Assembly (NCBI RefSeq): GCF_002277815.1
Contig: NZ_NKJI01000018.1
Coordinates: 1 to 64,000, forward strand
From: Pseudomonas sp. ERMR1:02
GTDB taxonomy: Bacteria; Pseudomonadota; Gammaproteobacteria; Pseudomonadales; Pseudomonadaceae
Direction of reading: 5' to 3'
Length of the DNA stretch: 64,000 bases
Shown here: piece after piece, positions 44,368 through 53,612 of the stretch
Numbering within the stretch: the first letter of the stretch is position 1
How the letters are laid out: each line of letters opens with the position of its first letter
Notes under the pieces: model-generated
What the model was told of the DNA's origin: nothing
Database searches by the model: none
The model's input: the letters and a program-made list of their open reading frames with translations, nothing else
Made by a program: the position numbers and the translations under genes

Positions 44368-46137
44368 ATGAGAAAGGACAATCTGATACTGCATTACTTC
44401 GATGCCGAAATGCGCTACCTGCGTGAGGCCGGCCAGGAGTTCGCAGAAGCTTTTCCGGACCGCGCGACGCAACTGAACCTGGACAAGCCGGGCGCAGCGG
44501 ATCCGTATGTGGAGCGCCTGTTCGAAGGCTTTGCCTTCCTCATGGGGCGTTTACGCGAAAAGCTCGACGATGATCTGCCCGAGCTGACCGAAGGTTTGGT
44601 CAGTCTGTTGTGGCCGCATTACCTGCGCACCATTCCATCGTTGGCCATTGTCGAGCTGGCGCCGGAGGTGGCGAGCATGAAGCGCAGCAAGCTGATCGCC
44701 ACAGGCTTTGAAGTGCTATCGCAGCCCATCGGTCCGAAACGCACCCAATGCCGATACACCATCACCCAGGACCTGACACTACGGCCGATTACACTGGATT
44801 GCGTGCAACTGGCTCACGAGCCAGACGGGCGTTCAGTGCTGCGACTGCGCTTCGCCCGTGGCGCGATGTCTGAATGGAGCGAGATCGATCTGAGTCGCCT
44901 GCCGCTGTACCTCAATGCCGACGCGCCGCTGGCCAGTGCATTGCATCAGGCACTGACCCTCAACGCTGAAACTTTGTATGTGCGTACGTCGGGCAATTCG
45001 GAACGTCATCCGTTGGAGGGGTATTTCTCGCCCAAGGGGTTCGCCGATGAGGATCAATTGTGGCCCAAGGGCGACAGCGCCTTCAGCGGTTATCAATTGC
45101 TGCTCGAGTATTTCACCTTCCGCGAGAAGTTCATGTTCGTGACCCTGTGCGGGCTCGAACAATTGACCATTACGCCGGGCGCAGAGTGGTTCGAACTGGA
45201 CGTGGTGCTGCGCGAATCATGGCCACAGGCATTCAACCTAAGCACCGCGCACATTCGCCTGCATGCGGTGCCGGTGATCAATCTGTTCACGCTGGAGTCC
45301 GACCCGCTGACACTGCAACCGTTGCAGACGGACTACTTGCTTCGCCCCAAGCGTTTGCAGGACGGTCACACCGAAATTTATTCGGTGGATCAGGTTTGCG
45401 CGTCGAAGAATGGCGAGCGCCAGGACTATGTGCCGTTCAGCAGTTTCCGCCACAAGGGCGGCATGTTGCGCGACGAAGCCCCGGAGCGTTATTTCCATAC
45501 CCGCCTGAAACAGGGCGCCAATGGCCTGCACGACACTTGGCTGATCCTCGGCGGCGAAGGCTTTGACGAAGATCTGGCGGGTAACAACAAAAGCCTGTCG
45601 CTGCAACTGACCGCCACCAACGGTCAGCTCCCGCGCAAGGCATTGCAAAGCACGCTGCTCGACACGGTGGTGGAGACCTCGAAGACCGGCTTGCGGGTGC
45701 GCAACCTGTGTGCGCCCACGATGCCCTGCTACCCACCCAACCGCGACCGTTTCCATTGGCGAGTCCTCAGCCACCTGGGCTCCAATTTCCTGCCGATGCT
45801 CGACAACGCCGAAGTGCTGCGCGGCACGCTGGCGCTGTACGACTGGACGGGCAGCGAGCTGAACCGCCGGCGTCTGGCGGCGATCGTCGAGGTCAAGCAT
45901 CACCTGATACAGCGCTTCGAAAAAGGCTTTCTGCTGCGCGGTGTGGATATCGAAGTCACCCTTGATGCCAACGGTTTTTCCGGCGAAGGCGACATCAGCC
46001 TGTTTGGCGAAATGCTCAATCGTTTCTTCGGGTTGTACGCCGACATCCACCTGTTCAACCAGCTCACGCTGATCCTTCAACCTTCTGGAAAGTGCCTGCG
46101 ATGGAACGAGAACCACAGTCAGCGTATTCCCGGCTGA
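44368..46137 (+). CDS. tssF: T6SS baseplate subunit TssF
   Basis: A 589-residue TssF (VasA/ImpG). Opening LHYFDAEMRYLREAGQEFAEAFPDRA, then DPYVERLFEGFAFLMGRLREKLDD, and C-terminal LILQPSGKCLRWNENHSQRIPG are highly family-typical. With TssG, TssE and TssK it forms the wedge around VgrG. Intact. The tssG start lies inside its last 37 bases. Confidence 0.95.
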   Translation: MRKDNLILHYFDAEMRYLREAGQEFAEAFPDRATQLNLDKPGAADPYVERLFEGFAFLMGRLREKLDDDLPELTEGLVSLLWPHYLRTIPSLAIVELAPEVASMKRSKLIATGFEVLSQPIGPKRTQCRYTITQDLTLRPITLDCVQLAHEPDGRSVLRLRFARGAMSEWSEIDLSRLPLYLNADAPLASALHQALTLNAETLYVRTSGNSERHPLEGYFSPKGFADEDQLWPKGDSAFSGYQLLLEYFTFREKFMFVTLCGLEQLTITPGAEWFELDVVLRESWPQAFNLSTAHIRLHAVPVINLFTLESDPLTLQPLQTDYLLRPKRLQDGHTEIYSVDQVCASKNGERQDYVPFSSFRHKGGMLRDEAPERYFHTRLKQGANGLHDTWLILGGEGFDEDLAGNNKSLSLQLTATNGQLPRKALQSTLLDTVVETSKTGLRVRNLCAPTMPCYPPNRDRFHWRVLSHLGSNFLPMLDNAEVLRGTLALYDWTGSELNRRRLAAIVEVKHHLIQRFEKGFLLRGVDIEVTLDANGFSGEGDISLFGEMLNRFFGLYADIHLFNQLTLILQPSGKCLRWNENHSQRIPG

Positions 46138-47198
46138 AAGCCACTGGATTGCTCCAGACACTGGAAGGTCGGGTGGCCGAGGCCAATCTGTACCGCTTCT
46201 GCCAGTTGCTGGAACAGGCCATGCCCGATCACCCGCCACTGGGCAGCACCACGCATCCGGCGGATGACCCGGTACGTTTTCGCCCCGACCCCGGCATGGG
46301 ATTCCCCGCAGGCGAGCTTCGGGCAATCGAAACCGATGACCACCATCCGCAGCGACCGGCCACGGTGCGTATACGCCTGCTGGGTTTGTATGGCGTCGAT
46401 TCGCCATTGCCGACGGCTTTTCTGGACGATATCGCCCAGCGTCGTGAAGGGCATGAAGCGCTGGAGGCGTTCCTCGATATTTTCAACCACCGGATCTTTA
46501 CCCAGTTCTATCGGATATGGCGCAAGTACTCGTACCCGGCCACCTTCGAATCTGGGGGGAGCGATGCGACTTCGCAATGCCTGCTAGGCCTGATCGGCCT
46601 GGGGATTCCAGGCACTGCCGAGCGGATCGCCACACCGGTTTCGCGCTTTCTGGCGCTGCTCAGCGTGATGCGCCTGCCCACGCGCAACGCCGAAGGCATC
46701 ATCGCGCTGGTGATGCTGCTCGCACCCAATACCCGGGTGAAAGTGACCCCACACTTGCCGCAGAAAATTGCCTTGGCGCGGCCAGCCAGCCTGTCCGCGC
46801 ATCATCCGGCGGGCCTGTCCCAGGGCACGCCCATTGGCCCCACCGGGTACGACGCCAACAGCCAATTGCATCTGGAGCTGTTTACCGAGGATCAGCAAGA
46901 GGCCCGAGGCTGGTTGCCGGGTGGCCGGTTGTACAGCGATCTCCTGGTGTTGCTTCAGGTGTACCTGGGCTGGCGCTGCACCGCAAAACTGCGGCTGTCG
47001 CTGCCCGTGCGCAGCCTGCCGCGACCGATCCTGGGAGGGGAGCCGGTGTTACTGGGCATGACCGGTGTGCTGGGTTTGGGTGGCGATACCTTGCAGGTAG
47101 CGGAACACGCCACGATCACGATCAACCTGGGCCGCTACCAAGGCCTGAAATGCAATCCCGACGACAAGGAAATACAGTATGTCGCGTACCGTTTCTAA
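46101..47198 (+). CDS. tssG: T6SS baseplate subunit TssG
   Basis: A 365-residue TssG (VasB/ImpH) protein. MEREPQSAYSRLKATGLLQTLEG is followed by FYRFCQ-like ANLYRFCQLLEQAM, RIRLLGLYGVDSPLP and IFNHRIFTQFYRIWRKYSY. The ATG at 46101 is preferred over a GTG nine bases earlier. It overlaps tssF by 37 bp and tssJ by 20 bp, so the three are coupled. Confidence 0.94.
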   Translation: MEREPQSAYSRLKATGLLQTLEGRVAEANLYRFCQLLEQAMPDHPPLGSTTHPADDPVRFRPDPGMGFPAGELRAIETDDHHPQRPATVRIRLLGLYGVDSPLPTAFLDDIAQRREGHEALEAFLDIFNHRIFTQFYRIWRKYSYPATFESGGSDATSQCLLGLIGLGIPGTAERIATPVSRFLALLSVMRLPTRNAEGIIALVMLLAPNTRVKVTPHLPQKIALARPASLSAHHPAGLSQGTPIGPTGYDANSQLHLELFTEDQQEARGWLPGGRLYSDLLVLLQVYLGWRCTAKLRLSLPVRSLPRPILGGEPVLLGMTGVLGLGGDTLQVAEHATITINLGRYQGLKCNPDDKEIQYVAYRF

Positions 47199-47715
47199 CC
47201 TACTGATGATCACTGCACTCGGTGCGCTGCTGGCCGGCTGCGGGTTGACCCAATCGGTCACAGAGTCCACCGCATCCACCGCTCACGGGATTTTCTACAA
47301 GCAAGTGAAAACCCTGCACCTGGATCTCAGCTCCAGAGTCGCGATGAACAACGATGAATCGAACATGAATGGGTTGTCGGTGCCAACGCTGGTGCGTGTG
47401 TACCAATTGCGAAATGACAACGCATTGGAGAAGGCCAGCTACGAGGGCTTGGTAAGTGATGACGACAACCTGCTGCGCAGCGATCTGCTGGACAGGCGCG
47501 CGGTGGTGGTCAAGCCGGGTGAAGGTGCGCAATTGAGCGTGCCGATGGACAAAGACGCGCGATTCGTCACGGTGGTCGCGCTGTTTCGCCAGCCCGACAC
47601 CAGGCTCGATACCTGGCGCTTGACGCTGACCCGCGATGACCTGAACCCGGACCGGGCGCGGGTTATCGAGTTGGGGGACAACCGATTGACCTTGCGCCCG
47701 TTGGCCAAGGAGTAG
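47179..47715 (+). CDS. tssJ: T6SS outer-membrane lipoprotein TssJ
   Basis: A 178-residue lipoprotein. The signal MSRTVSNLLMITALGALLAG ends at lipobox Cys21. The transthyretin-like body contains KTLHLDLSSRV, PTLVRVYQLRN and DARFVTVVALFRQPD. TssJ tethers the TssM arches to the outer membrane. It overlaps tssG and precedes tssE by 3 bp. Confidence 0.94.
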   Translation: MSRTVSNLLMITALGALLAGCGLTQSVTESTASTAHGIFYKQVKTLHLDLSSRVAMNNDESNMNGLSVPTLVRVYQLRNDNALEKASYEGLVSDDDNLLRSDLLDRRAVVVKPGEGAQLSVPMDKDARFVTVVALFRQPDTRLDTWRLTLTRDDLNPDRARVIELGDNRLTLRPLAKE

Positions 47716-47718
47716 CGG

Positions 47719-48165
47719 ATGACCGACTTGAATCCCTCACTGTACGAAATGCTCTTGCAGAACTTCGACGGCGATCTGGACCTGCATCACGTCAGCGAAG
47801 AGGACCAGTACACGCTCTCGGTGCTGGACAATGTGCAACGCATCCTCAACAGCCGCGCCGGAGCACTTGCTCATCTGCCGGACTACGGTCTCACGGATAT
47901 GAGCCAGATCCTGCAAGGGTTGCCCGCAACGGCCCACGCATTGATGAAGACCATTGAAGGCACGCTGCTCAGGTACGAGCCACGACTGGCGGCAATCAGC
48001 GTCGAAATGCTGCCACAGGTACTGCCGGGTCATTTGGAGTACACGTTGCAGGTGCAACTCGATAACGGCAAACAAGTGGATTTCGGCACGACCATCGCAC
48101 CCGAGGGCAAAGTCCTGGTGCGCCACCTGAAACGGCAGAATTGGCTGTCGCAATCGAATCTGTAA
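47719..48165 (+). CDS. tssE: T6SS baseplate subunit TssE (gp25-like)
   Basis: A 148-residue gp25-like protein. It shows the family pattern SVLDNVQRILNSRAGALAHLPDYGLTDM, then an LRYEPRL segment containing the conserved E-P-R. It joins sheath to baseplate. Intact. Confidence 0.94.
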   Translation: MTDLNPSLYEMLLQNFDGDLDLHHVSEEDQYTLSVLDNVQRILNSRAGALAHLPDYGLTDMSQILQGLPATAHALMKTIEGTLLRYEPRLAAISVEMLPQVLPGHLEYTLQVQLDNGKQVDFGTTIAPEGKVLVRHLKRQNWLSQSNL

Positions 48166-48180
48166 CGGAAGGGAAGCGCG

Positions 48181-49274
48181 ATGACGGCGTTATTTGAAAT
48201 GCGAGTTCGGGTGGGCGGTGATCCTCGGGGCTTCAGTGAGTTTTTGGCGTTGCACTAGGCGCTGGCCAAGCTGAGTCACCCGGCCTGTCCAGATGTGGAC
48301 TGGGCGATGGTCGAGCAGTTGTGCCTGGCGTTGTTCCAGAAGAACGGGGCAGATTGGCGCAGGGAGTGGCGCTGATAGAGGCGCTTTGCTGCGAATGGCC
48401 GAACCTGTGGCCAGCCCCGCCAGCGGCACGCCTGGATATTCTGGGTTGGCTATTTGCCCAACTGCAGTCATTGCTGCGCGGCCTGTATGTGGACGTCAGG
48501 AGTCTGCCAGCGCTCGCGCATCTGGACGCTGAGCTGCTGCGTATGCAGTTGCGACTGGAGCACTCCCTGCAAATCTCGCTGGCGCCATTACAAGCGTTGC
48601 ATGAGCAGATCGAAAGCCTGAACCACCGTTTGCAGCGAAACAGTGCTCCGGGCGGCGCGATGCAATTGCTGCCCAGAGAAATCGGGCCGGCACCCTTGAT
48701 GCCTATCATGATTTGGCCGACCCGCCCCATGCTGCAAATCAAACCGACCAGACGGCGCACCGCCCAGTGGGTGTGTGCCGCGGCGGCGACCCTCGTACTG
48801 GTCTGTGGCGGCTGGTGGATCTTGACGGGTTCGGACGACCAGAGCAGGCAACGCTTTACAGACCTTTTTCAACAGCAGCAGCCGATTCCCGTACCGGTGC
48901 GTCTGGATAGCCTGGCGCTGTTCGACGCCGGCAGCAGCGAACTCAAACCCGATTCGACCAAGGTCCTGATCAGCGCACTCATCGACATCAAGGCCCAGCC
49001 AGGCTGGCTGATCGTCATCAGCGGGCACTCGGATGACCGGGGCAATCCTGAACAAAACCGCCAGCTGTCCCACGCCCGCGCTTCGGCCGTGCGTGGCTGG
49101 ATGCAGCGCATGGGCGACATCCCCGACAGTTGTTTTGCGGTGCAAGGGGTTGCCGCCAGCCAGCCAATCGCCAGCAACGACACGGAATCCGGGCGCGCGG
49201 TCAACCGTCGAGTCGATATCAGTCTGGTGCCACAAGCGGGAGCATGCGGGCAATCGGTAGTCGGTTCCGCATGA
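48181..49274 (+). pseudogene. Broken T6SS accessory gene: TssA/VasL-like N-terminus plus OmpA domain
   Basis: The frame from 48181 reads MTALFEMRVRVGGDPRGFSE, meets TAG at 48256-48258, and continues in the same frame with ALAKLSHPACPDVDWAMVEQ. Near 48345-48350 sequence is apparently lost: FQKNGAD is followed, in another frame, by LAQGVALIEALCCEWPNLWP. About 20 residues expected by comparison with TssA-type domains are missing. The rest is open to 49274: a membrane helix (VCAAAATLVLVCGGWWIL) and an OmpA domain (VRLDSLALFDAGSSELKPDS...). The OmpA part closely resembles that of the gene at 24414-26114. Two different lesions make this a true pseudogene rather than a read error. Confidence 0.85.
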
Positions 49275-49405
49275 GGCTTGGAGGAGCGCGCTGATAGGCA
49301 CCATTCATTTGATCGATACCCATCATTAAAAAACGCAAGTTCTGTTTTTCTGTCATCAGAGGAGGATAGGGTCATTCCGATCTCGCCATTGAAGGAACCT
49401 GCGCG

Positions 49406-50074
49406 ATGAGAATTTCGACTCTGCTGGCCGTTGTCGCCGTGTTGACCGGCAGCCTTGCCGCTACCATACCGGCCCTTGCAGCCGATCCATCCTGCCATTT
49501 CGCGCCGATTGCCGACAGCGCCACCAGCCTGCTACACGCACGGACGGTGGCGGTGCTCTACAGCGAAAATACCCTCAACACCCAGCAATACCTCGAGAGC
49601 TACCACGCCGTGGCGGTTAAAGGTGCGCAGAATCCACAGATGGATTCGCGCATCAGCAAGGCGTTCGTCGACAGCTCCGATCCGCAGCGGGCGATCAATT
49701 GGCTGATGGGGTCGTTGCAGAAGGAATTCGCTTCGGTGACCGTCTACGACAACCTCGATGCGGCGGTGCAGGCCCATCCGGATGTGGTGGTGATGCTCGA
49801 TACCTACAGCCGTCTGGTGTCCAAGCGCAACAGTCAGGTTGAAGCGCGGTTCCTGGCCAAGTTTTACGACGCCAACCTGCAATACATCGGTCAGGCCGAA
49901 GGCTCGCGGGCACAGCAGATGCCGTCGGTGTGGGTGCATGGCAAAGCTGCGCCGCAGATTGCTGCGCAGATCGATCAGCAGACTGCGTTGCAGGTCAATG
50001 CGTTGAAGCAGTTCGATGCATCGTTGAAGGCGCTGGTGACGACTGGCAATGCGGATCATGTCGCGAGCAATTGA
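49406..50074 (+). CDS. Periplasmic protein of unknown function
   Basis: A 222-residue protein with a clear Sec signal (MRISTLLAVVAVLTGSLAATIPALAA, cleavage near residue 26). The mature part has TVAVLYSENTLNTQQYLES, INWLMGSLQKEFASVTVYDNLDAA and VVMLDTYSRLVSKRNSQVEARFLAKFYD, suggesting an alpha/beta fold of the kind seen in small envelope proteins. No family named. It stands alone between the T6SS cluster and the repeat region, with a gaaggaacc site upstream. Confidence 0.75.
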   Translation: MRISTLLAVVAVLTGSLAATIPALAADPSCHFAPIADSATSLLHARTVAVLYSENTLNTQQYLESYHAVAVKGAQNPQMDSRISKAFVDSSDPQRAINWLMGSLQKEFASVTVYDNLDAAVQAHPDVVVMLDTYSRLVSKRNSQVEARFLAKFYDANLQYIGQAEGSRAQQMPSVWVHGKAAPQIAAQIDQQTALQVNALKQFDASLKALVTTGNADHVASN

Positions 50075-50133
50075 GGGTGTAAAAGCCCTTTGTAGCATGT
50101 GGCGAAGGCAGCCTGGCAGGCGACCTGAATGTC

Positions 50134-50880
50134 ATTGACCGCGTACATATCCATTCCTGCGGTAACGGCTGCTTAGGGTTTCGCCCTTACGGCGAGTCAC
50201 TTGGAAAAACGGAACGCCGCCCGGCCCCAAGTAACCAAGCGCTCTTGCCCCTTTCGTTCGGTGCCTCGCTGTGGCTCGGCATGCCCTCGCTCCGGTCCTG
50301 CTCCGTGGGCCCGCCCGGCATCCTTGCCGGGTTACCCACTGCGCAGAACCTGCGCTCGGCCTCTCGATGGGGCAAGAAGATCAAAAGCCATAGCAACGCG
50401 AGGCGGCCGGATAGCCGACCTGATTTCGCGGATGTACTCGTCCCACTGTAGGAGCGATGCTTGCTCGCGAAAAACGTCCAGACAACGCGATCATTCAGAC
50501 AGGGCGCGTTATCGTTGACGTCCATCGCGAGCAGGCTCGCTCCTACAGGGGGGCGGGGCACCAGCCAGCGCCAGGTCGGCTGTCAGGCCGCCTCGGTTTT
50601 TGTTTTTGATCCTGGCGCCCCGTTAAACCACGATGGCCGAACGCAGGTATTGCTCCGTGGGTAAACCGGCAGGACGCCGGTTTAGCCGCGCTGGGCCATG
50701 GATGGCCCATCGCGGCGACCCACGGAGCAATGCCGGAGTGAGGGCATGCCGAGCCACAGCGAGGCACCGAGTGGTGGGGCAAGAGCCTTTTGGTTACTTT
50801 GGGGCTTTTCCAAAGTGACCCGCCGTCAGGGCGGAACCAACAGTGGCCGTTACCGCGGGAATGGATATGTACTCGGTCAA
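50134..50880. repeat. Composite long inverted repeat
   Basis: Two arms of about 230-245 bp in inverted orientation (50134-50362 and 50635-50880). Matching stretches include ttgaccg-gtacatatccattcc, ggtgcctcgctgtggctcgg and the inverse-complement of ggccgaacgcagg. The gap 50075-51025 holds these arms, REP units and no gene that I can support. The arms differ at many positions and by small insertions, so it is an old or recombined element. No transposase is visible. Confidence 0.8.
50446..50549. repeat. REP doublet inside the composite repeat
   Basis: Inverted units ctgtaggagcgatgcttgct and gcaggctcgctcctacaggg located between the two long arms. Confidence 0.85.
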
Positions 50881-50905
50881 CAACATTCAAGGTCGGCAAT
50901 GAGGC

Positions 50906-51004
50906 CGTCATCGCGAGCAGGCTCGCTCCCACAAGGGATTGGGGATATCAGAAGATTCAGGTCGGCTGTCAGGCCGCCTTCGCCAGCAAGCCGGCTCCTA
51001 CAGG
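50906..51004. repeat. Mixed REP pair (two different subtypes)
   Basis: Left unit tcgcgagcaggctcgctccc and right unit cgccagcaagccggctccta belong to two REP subtypes. Both read in the same orientation, unlike the inverted doublets elsewhere. Confidence 0.7.
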
Positions 51005-51025
51005 TGGATCGCGCATATCCTACGA

Positions 51026-52501
51026 TCATCCGCCACGTCGCCACACCCTGATGTAATCGATACTGAAGGTCGATGGCAGGTCGGCATCGTCGACTACGCC
51101 GAACCAGTCCCACATGGCCTCACTGTCAAAAACGATTTGCATCGGAAAATGCCAATAGCTGTTCTTCGCTTCCCGCACCAAAACGCCATCGACATACCAG
51201 CGCAAGGTGTCGGGCTGCCAGTCAAAACCATACACATGAAAGTCACTCGCCAGGCGCCATGGGCTGGTCCAACTGGCGCCCTCAGCGATGTGTTCGGTGT
51301 TGCCGGGCCGCGCCCACACGTGGGCGTTCATGTTGTACAGGCGATCGAATTTGGCGTCTTTGGTTTTGCCGCCAATCTCGAAAATGTCGATTTCGGTGGC
51401 GTTGTCGGTCAGTCCGGTCCATGCCAGCCAGAAGGCACTGGAACCGGCTGAATTCATCGGTCTGGCCCGCGCCTCGTAGTAGCCGTATTCGCCGCGCTCG
51501 ATGGTGCGGACCATGGCGGCGGTGTAGTCCTTGTAGCCCAGGCGGACGTATTTGTCCGGGATGGTTTCCTTGCGGAAGATGATGTTCAGATGGCCGTTGC
51601 TGACGTTGGCATTATTGGGGGTGAACAGGGCCGGTTTTCGCCCCAGCGAATCGGTGCCCGTGGCGTCGTTGACATGCCAGCGCTTGGGATCGAGGGCGGT
51701 ACCGTTGAATTCATCGGTGAAACGCGTGTCCAGCCGCCATCGGCCGGCATTGGCCTGATCGGACAGTGGCAGGTTGTCGTTGGTCTGTTTCGGCACAGGG
51801 CCCAGCGGGCCGATGCGGGTCCAGGCAGTGTCTTTTACAGGGGCGGCGACCGACCATTTTTTCGTCAGGTACGCAATGGCCGCCTGACGGTCGGTCTGGG
51901 TGGTCAGCGGTCGGTCATACACCAGCACTTCGGCGATATCACCGCGCAGTATCTCCGAGGTGCCCACCACGTTGCGCCCCACGGCGTAAGGGCCTATTGG
52001 CACGTCGCTGGTTTCCAGAAAGGCAAGGGCGGGTTCATAGGCACTGGTCTGCTGGACGCTGATGCCGAAATTCGGCGCCACGTTATCGTTGTCGGCCATT
52101 TGCGGGCGCGAGCTGAATAGCCGCTGCCAGGCCTTGCCACCAGCCTGTTCCGGCATTCGACGCGACACGATCAACACGGTCACCGAACCTTTTGCCCTGC
52201 GCAGTGCCTTGCCGCTGAATGCCGCCGTGCCATTCAAACGCACAACCGCGTGACCATTGAGGGCGTTGGCTACAAGCTCCGGAAGCTTGGCGGGGGCGGC
52301 ATTGTCTGCACTTACATCGTTGGAATGACCGGATTTATCGTGCCAGCGCTGCACCCGGTGTTGTGCATTCAGACTGATGCTCGATGAGTCGGCAGCGTCG
52401 AGCCACAGTATCAGACCGTCGACGGGGGGCTTGGCAGACGCAGCTATCGCGGAACAAGCGCTCATTGTCAAAAACACCATCAGCCAACATTCCCTGATCA
52501 C
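51026..52501 (-). CDS. Secreted glycoside hydrolase family 16 enzyme with N-terminal LamG-like domain
   Basis: A 491-residue protein. A signal peptide (LMVFLTMSACSAIAASA) precedes a concanavalin-like domain (about residues 25-225: DGLILWLDAADSSSISLN, GDIAEVLVYDRPLT). A GH16 catalytic domain follows (about 255-491) with the catalytic E-x-D-x-x-E as EIDIFE (Glu370, Asp372, Glu375) and the Trp-rich substrate groove (FDWQPDTLRWYVDG). GH16 enzymes cut beta-1,3/1,4-glucans or galactans. As last gene of the exopolysaccharide operon it probably trims or releases the polymer. GTG start at 52501 with aaaggag overlapping the galE stop. Confidence 0.88.
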   Translation of the reverse strand: MIRECWLMVFLTMSACSAIAASAKPPVDGLILWLDAADSSSISLNAQHRVQRWHDKSGHSNDVSADNAAPAKLPELVANALNGHAVVRLNGTAAFSGKALRRAKGSVTVLIVSRRMPEQAGGKAWQRLFSSRPQMADNDNVAPNFGISVQQTSAYEPALAFLETSDVPIGPYAVGRNVVGTSEILRGDIAEVLVYDRPLTTQTDRQAAIAYLTKKWSVAAPVKDTAWTRIGPLGPVPKQTNDNLPLSDQANAGRWRLDTRFTDEFNGTALDPKRWHVNDATGTDSLGRKPALFTPNNANVSNGHLNIIFRKETIPDKYVRLGYKDYTAAMVRTIERGEYGYYEARARPMNSAGSSAFWLAWTGLTDNATEIDIFEIGGKTKDAKFDRLYNMNAHVWARPGNTEHIAEGASWTSPWRLASDFHVYGFDWQPDTLRWYVDGVLVREAKNSYWHFPMQIVFDSEAMWDWFGVVDDADLPSTFSIDYIRVWRRGG

Positions 52502-52512
52502 GGGCTTCTCCT

Positions 52513-53568
52513 TTACTTCATCGCCACCGCCGGCAATCGTTCAATGTGGGAACGGTACCCATCGGGGTTGCACGACTGCCAGCGCCACGTGTCGATGATC
52601 ATCTGCTCCAGATTACGTTGTGCACACCATCCCAGGTCGCGCCCGGCTTTGCTCGGGTCGGCCCAGCATTGGGCGATGTCACCGATCCGGCGCGGCGCGA
52701 AATGAAAGGGGATGCTGATGCCGGTCACGTCTTCGAAACTGTGGATGATCTGCAGCACGCTGTAGCCCGTGCCGGTTCCAAGGTTCCAGATGTTGATGCC
52801 GTGGGTGTTTAGCAACATCTGCAGGGCCTTGAGGTGGCCCTCGGCAACGTCGACCACATGGATGTAATCACGCACGCAGGTGCCGTCGACGGTGGGGTAG
52901 TCATTGCCGAACACCGTGAGTTCGGGGAGCCGGCCAATCGCGACTTGGGTCAGGCAAGGCAGCAGGTTGTTTGGGCGCCCGTGGGGGTCTTCGCCAATCA
53001 GTCCGCTTTCGTGGGCGCCGATCGGATTGAAGTAACGCAACAATGCGATGCTCCAGCGCGGATCGGACAACGCCAGGTCGGCGAGCAATTCTTCGATCAT
53101 CAGTTTGCTGCGGCCGTAAGGGTTGACCGGTTTTCCGGTGGCCAGGTCCTCGGCAATCGGAAAATGTGCAGGTTCGCCATACACGGTGGCCGATGAACTG
53201 AACACCAGTCTGAATACACCATGACGGACCATCGCCTGGCACAGATCGAGCGTGCCGGTCACGTTGTTGGCGTAATACTCCAGCGGCTTGCGCACGCTTT
53301 CGGCGACGGATTTGAGGCTGGAGAAATGCACCACGGCATCAATGTCGTAGTGGTCAAAAATTTCATCGAGCAAGGTGGTGTTGCGGACATCACCCTCAAT
53401 GAAATCGACTTGGGCATGGGTCAGTTGCTCCAGACGCGCAATTGACTCTCGACAGCTATTGCACAGGTTATCGAGTACCACCACGCGGTGGCCGGCATTG
53501 ATGAGTGTGAGGGCGGTATGGGAGCCAATGTAACCGGCCCCGCCAGTGATCAGCGTGGTTTTGCGCAT
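52513..53568 (-). CDS. galE: UDP-glucose 4-epimerase
   Basis: A 351-residue short-chain dehydrogenase-type epimerase. NAD-binding TLITGGAGYIGSHTALTL is at residues 5-22, FSSSATVYGEP with the catalytic Ser/Tyr region (YGRSK about 150), and RYFNPIGAHESGLIGEDPHG. It interconverts UDP-glucose and UDP-galactose, or the N-acetyl forms, supplying a galacto-configured sugar for the polymer. The longer leftward frame to 54192 is a shadow of the flippase. Start at 53568 after aggaagcc. Confidence 0.94.
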   Translation of the reverse strand: MRKTTLITGGAGYIGSHTALTLINAGHRVVVLDNLCNSCRESIARLEQLTHAQVDFIEGDVRNTTLLDEIFDHYDIDAVVHFSSLKSVAESVRKPLEYYANNVTGTLDLCQAMVRHGVFRLVFSSSATVYGEPAHFPIAEDLATGKPVNPYGRSKLMIEELLADLALSDPRWSIALLRYFNPIGAHESGLIGEDPHGRPNNLLPCLTQVAIGRLPELTVFGNDYPTVDGTCVRDYIHVVDVAEGHLKALQMLLNTHGINIWNLGTGTGYSVLQIIHSFEDVTGISIPFHFAPRRIGDIAQCWADPSKAGRDLGWCAQRNLEQMIIDTWRWQSCNPDGYRSHIERLPAVAMK

Positions 53569-53612
53569 GATAAGGCTTCCTGCACAGTGTGAATTCGGCG
53601 GCGCGAGCGGCG

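Noticed and set aside
50134..50880. CRISPR array or insertion sequence
   Set aside because: No regular direct repeats with unique spacers and no transposase frame; the arms are inverted, not direct.
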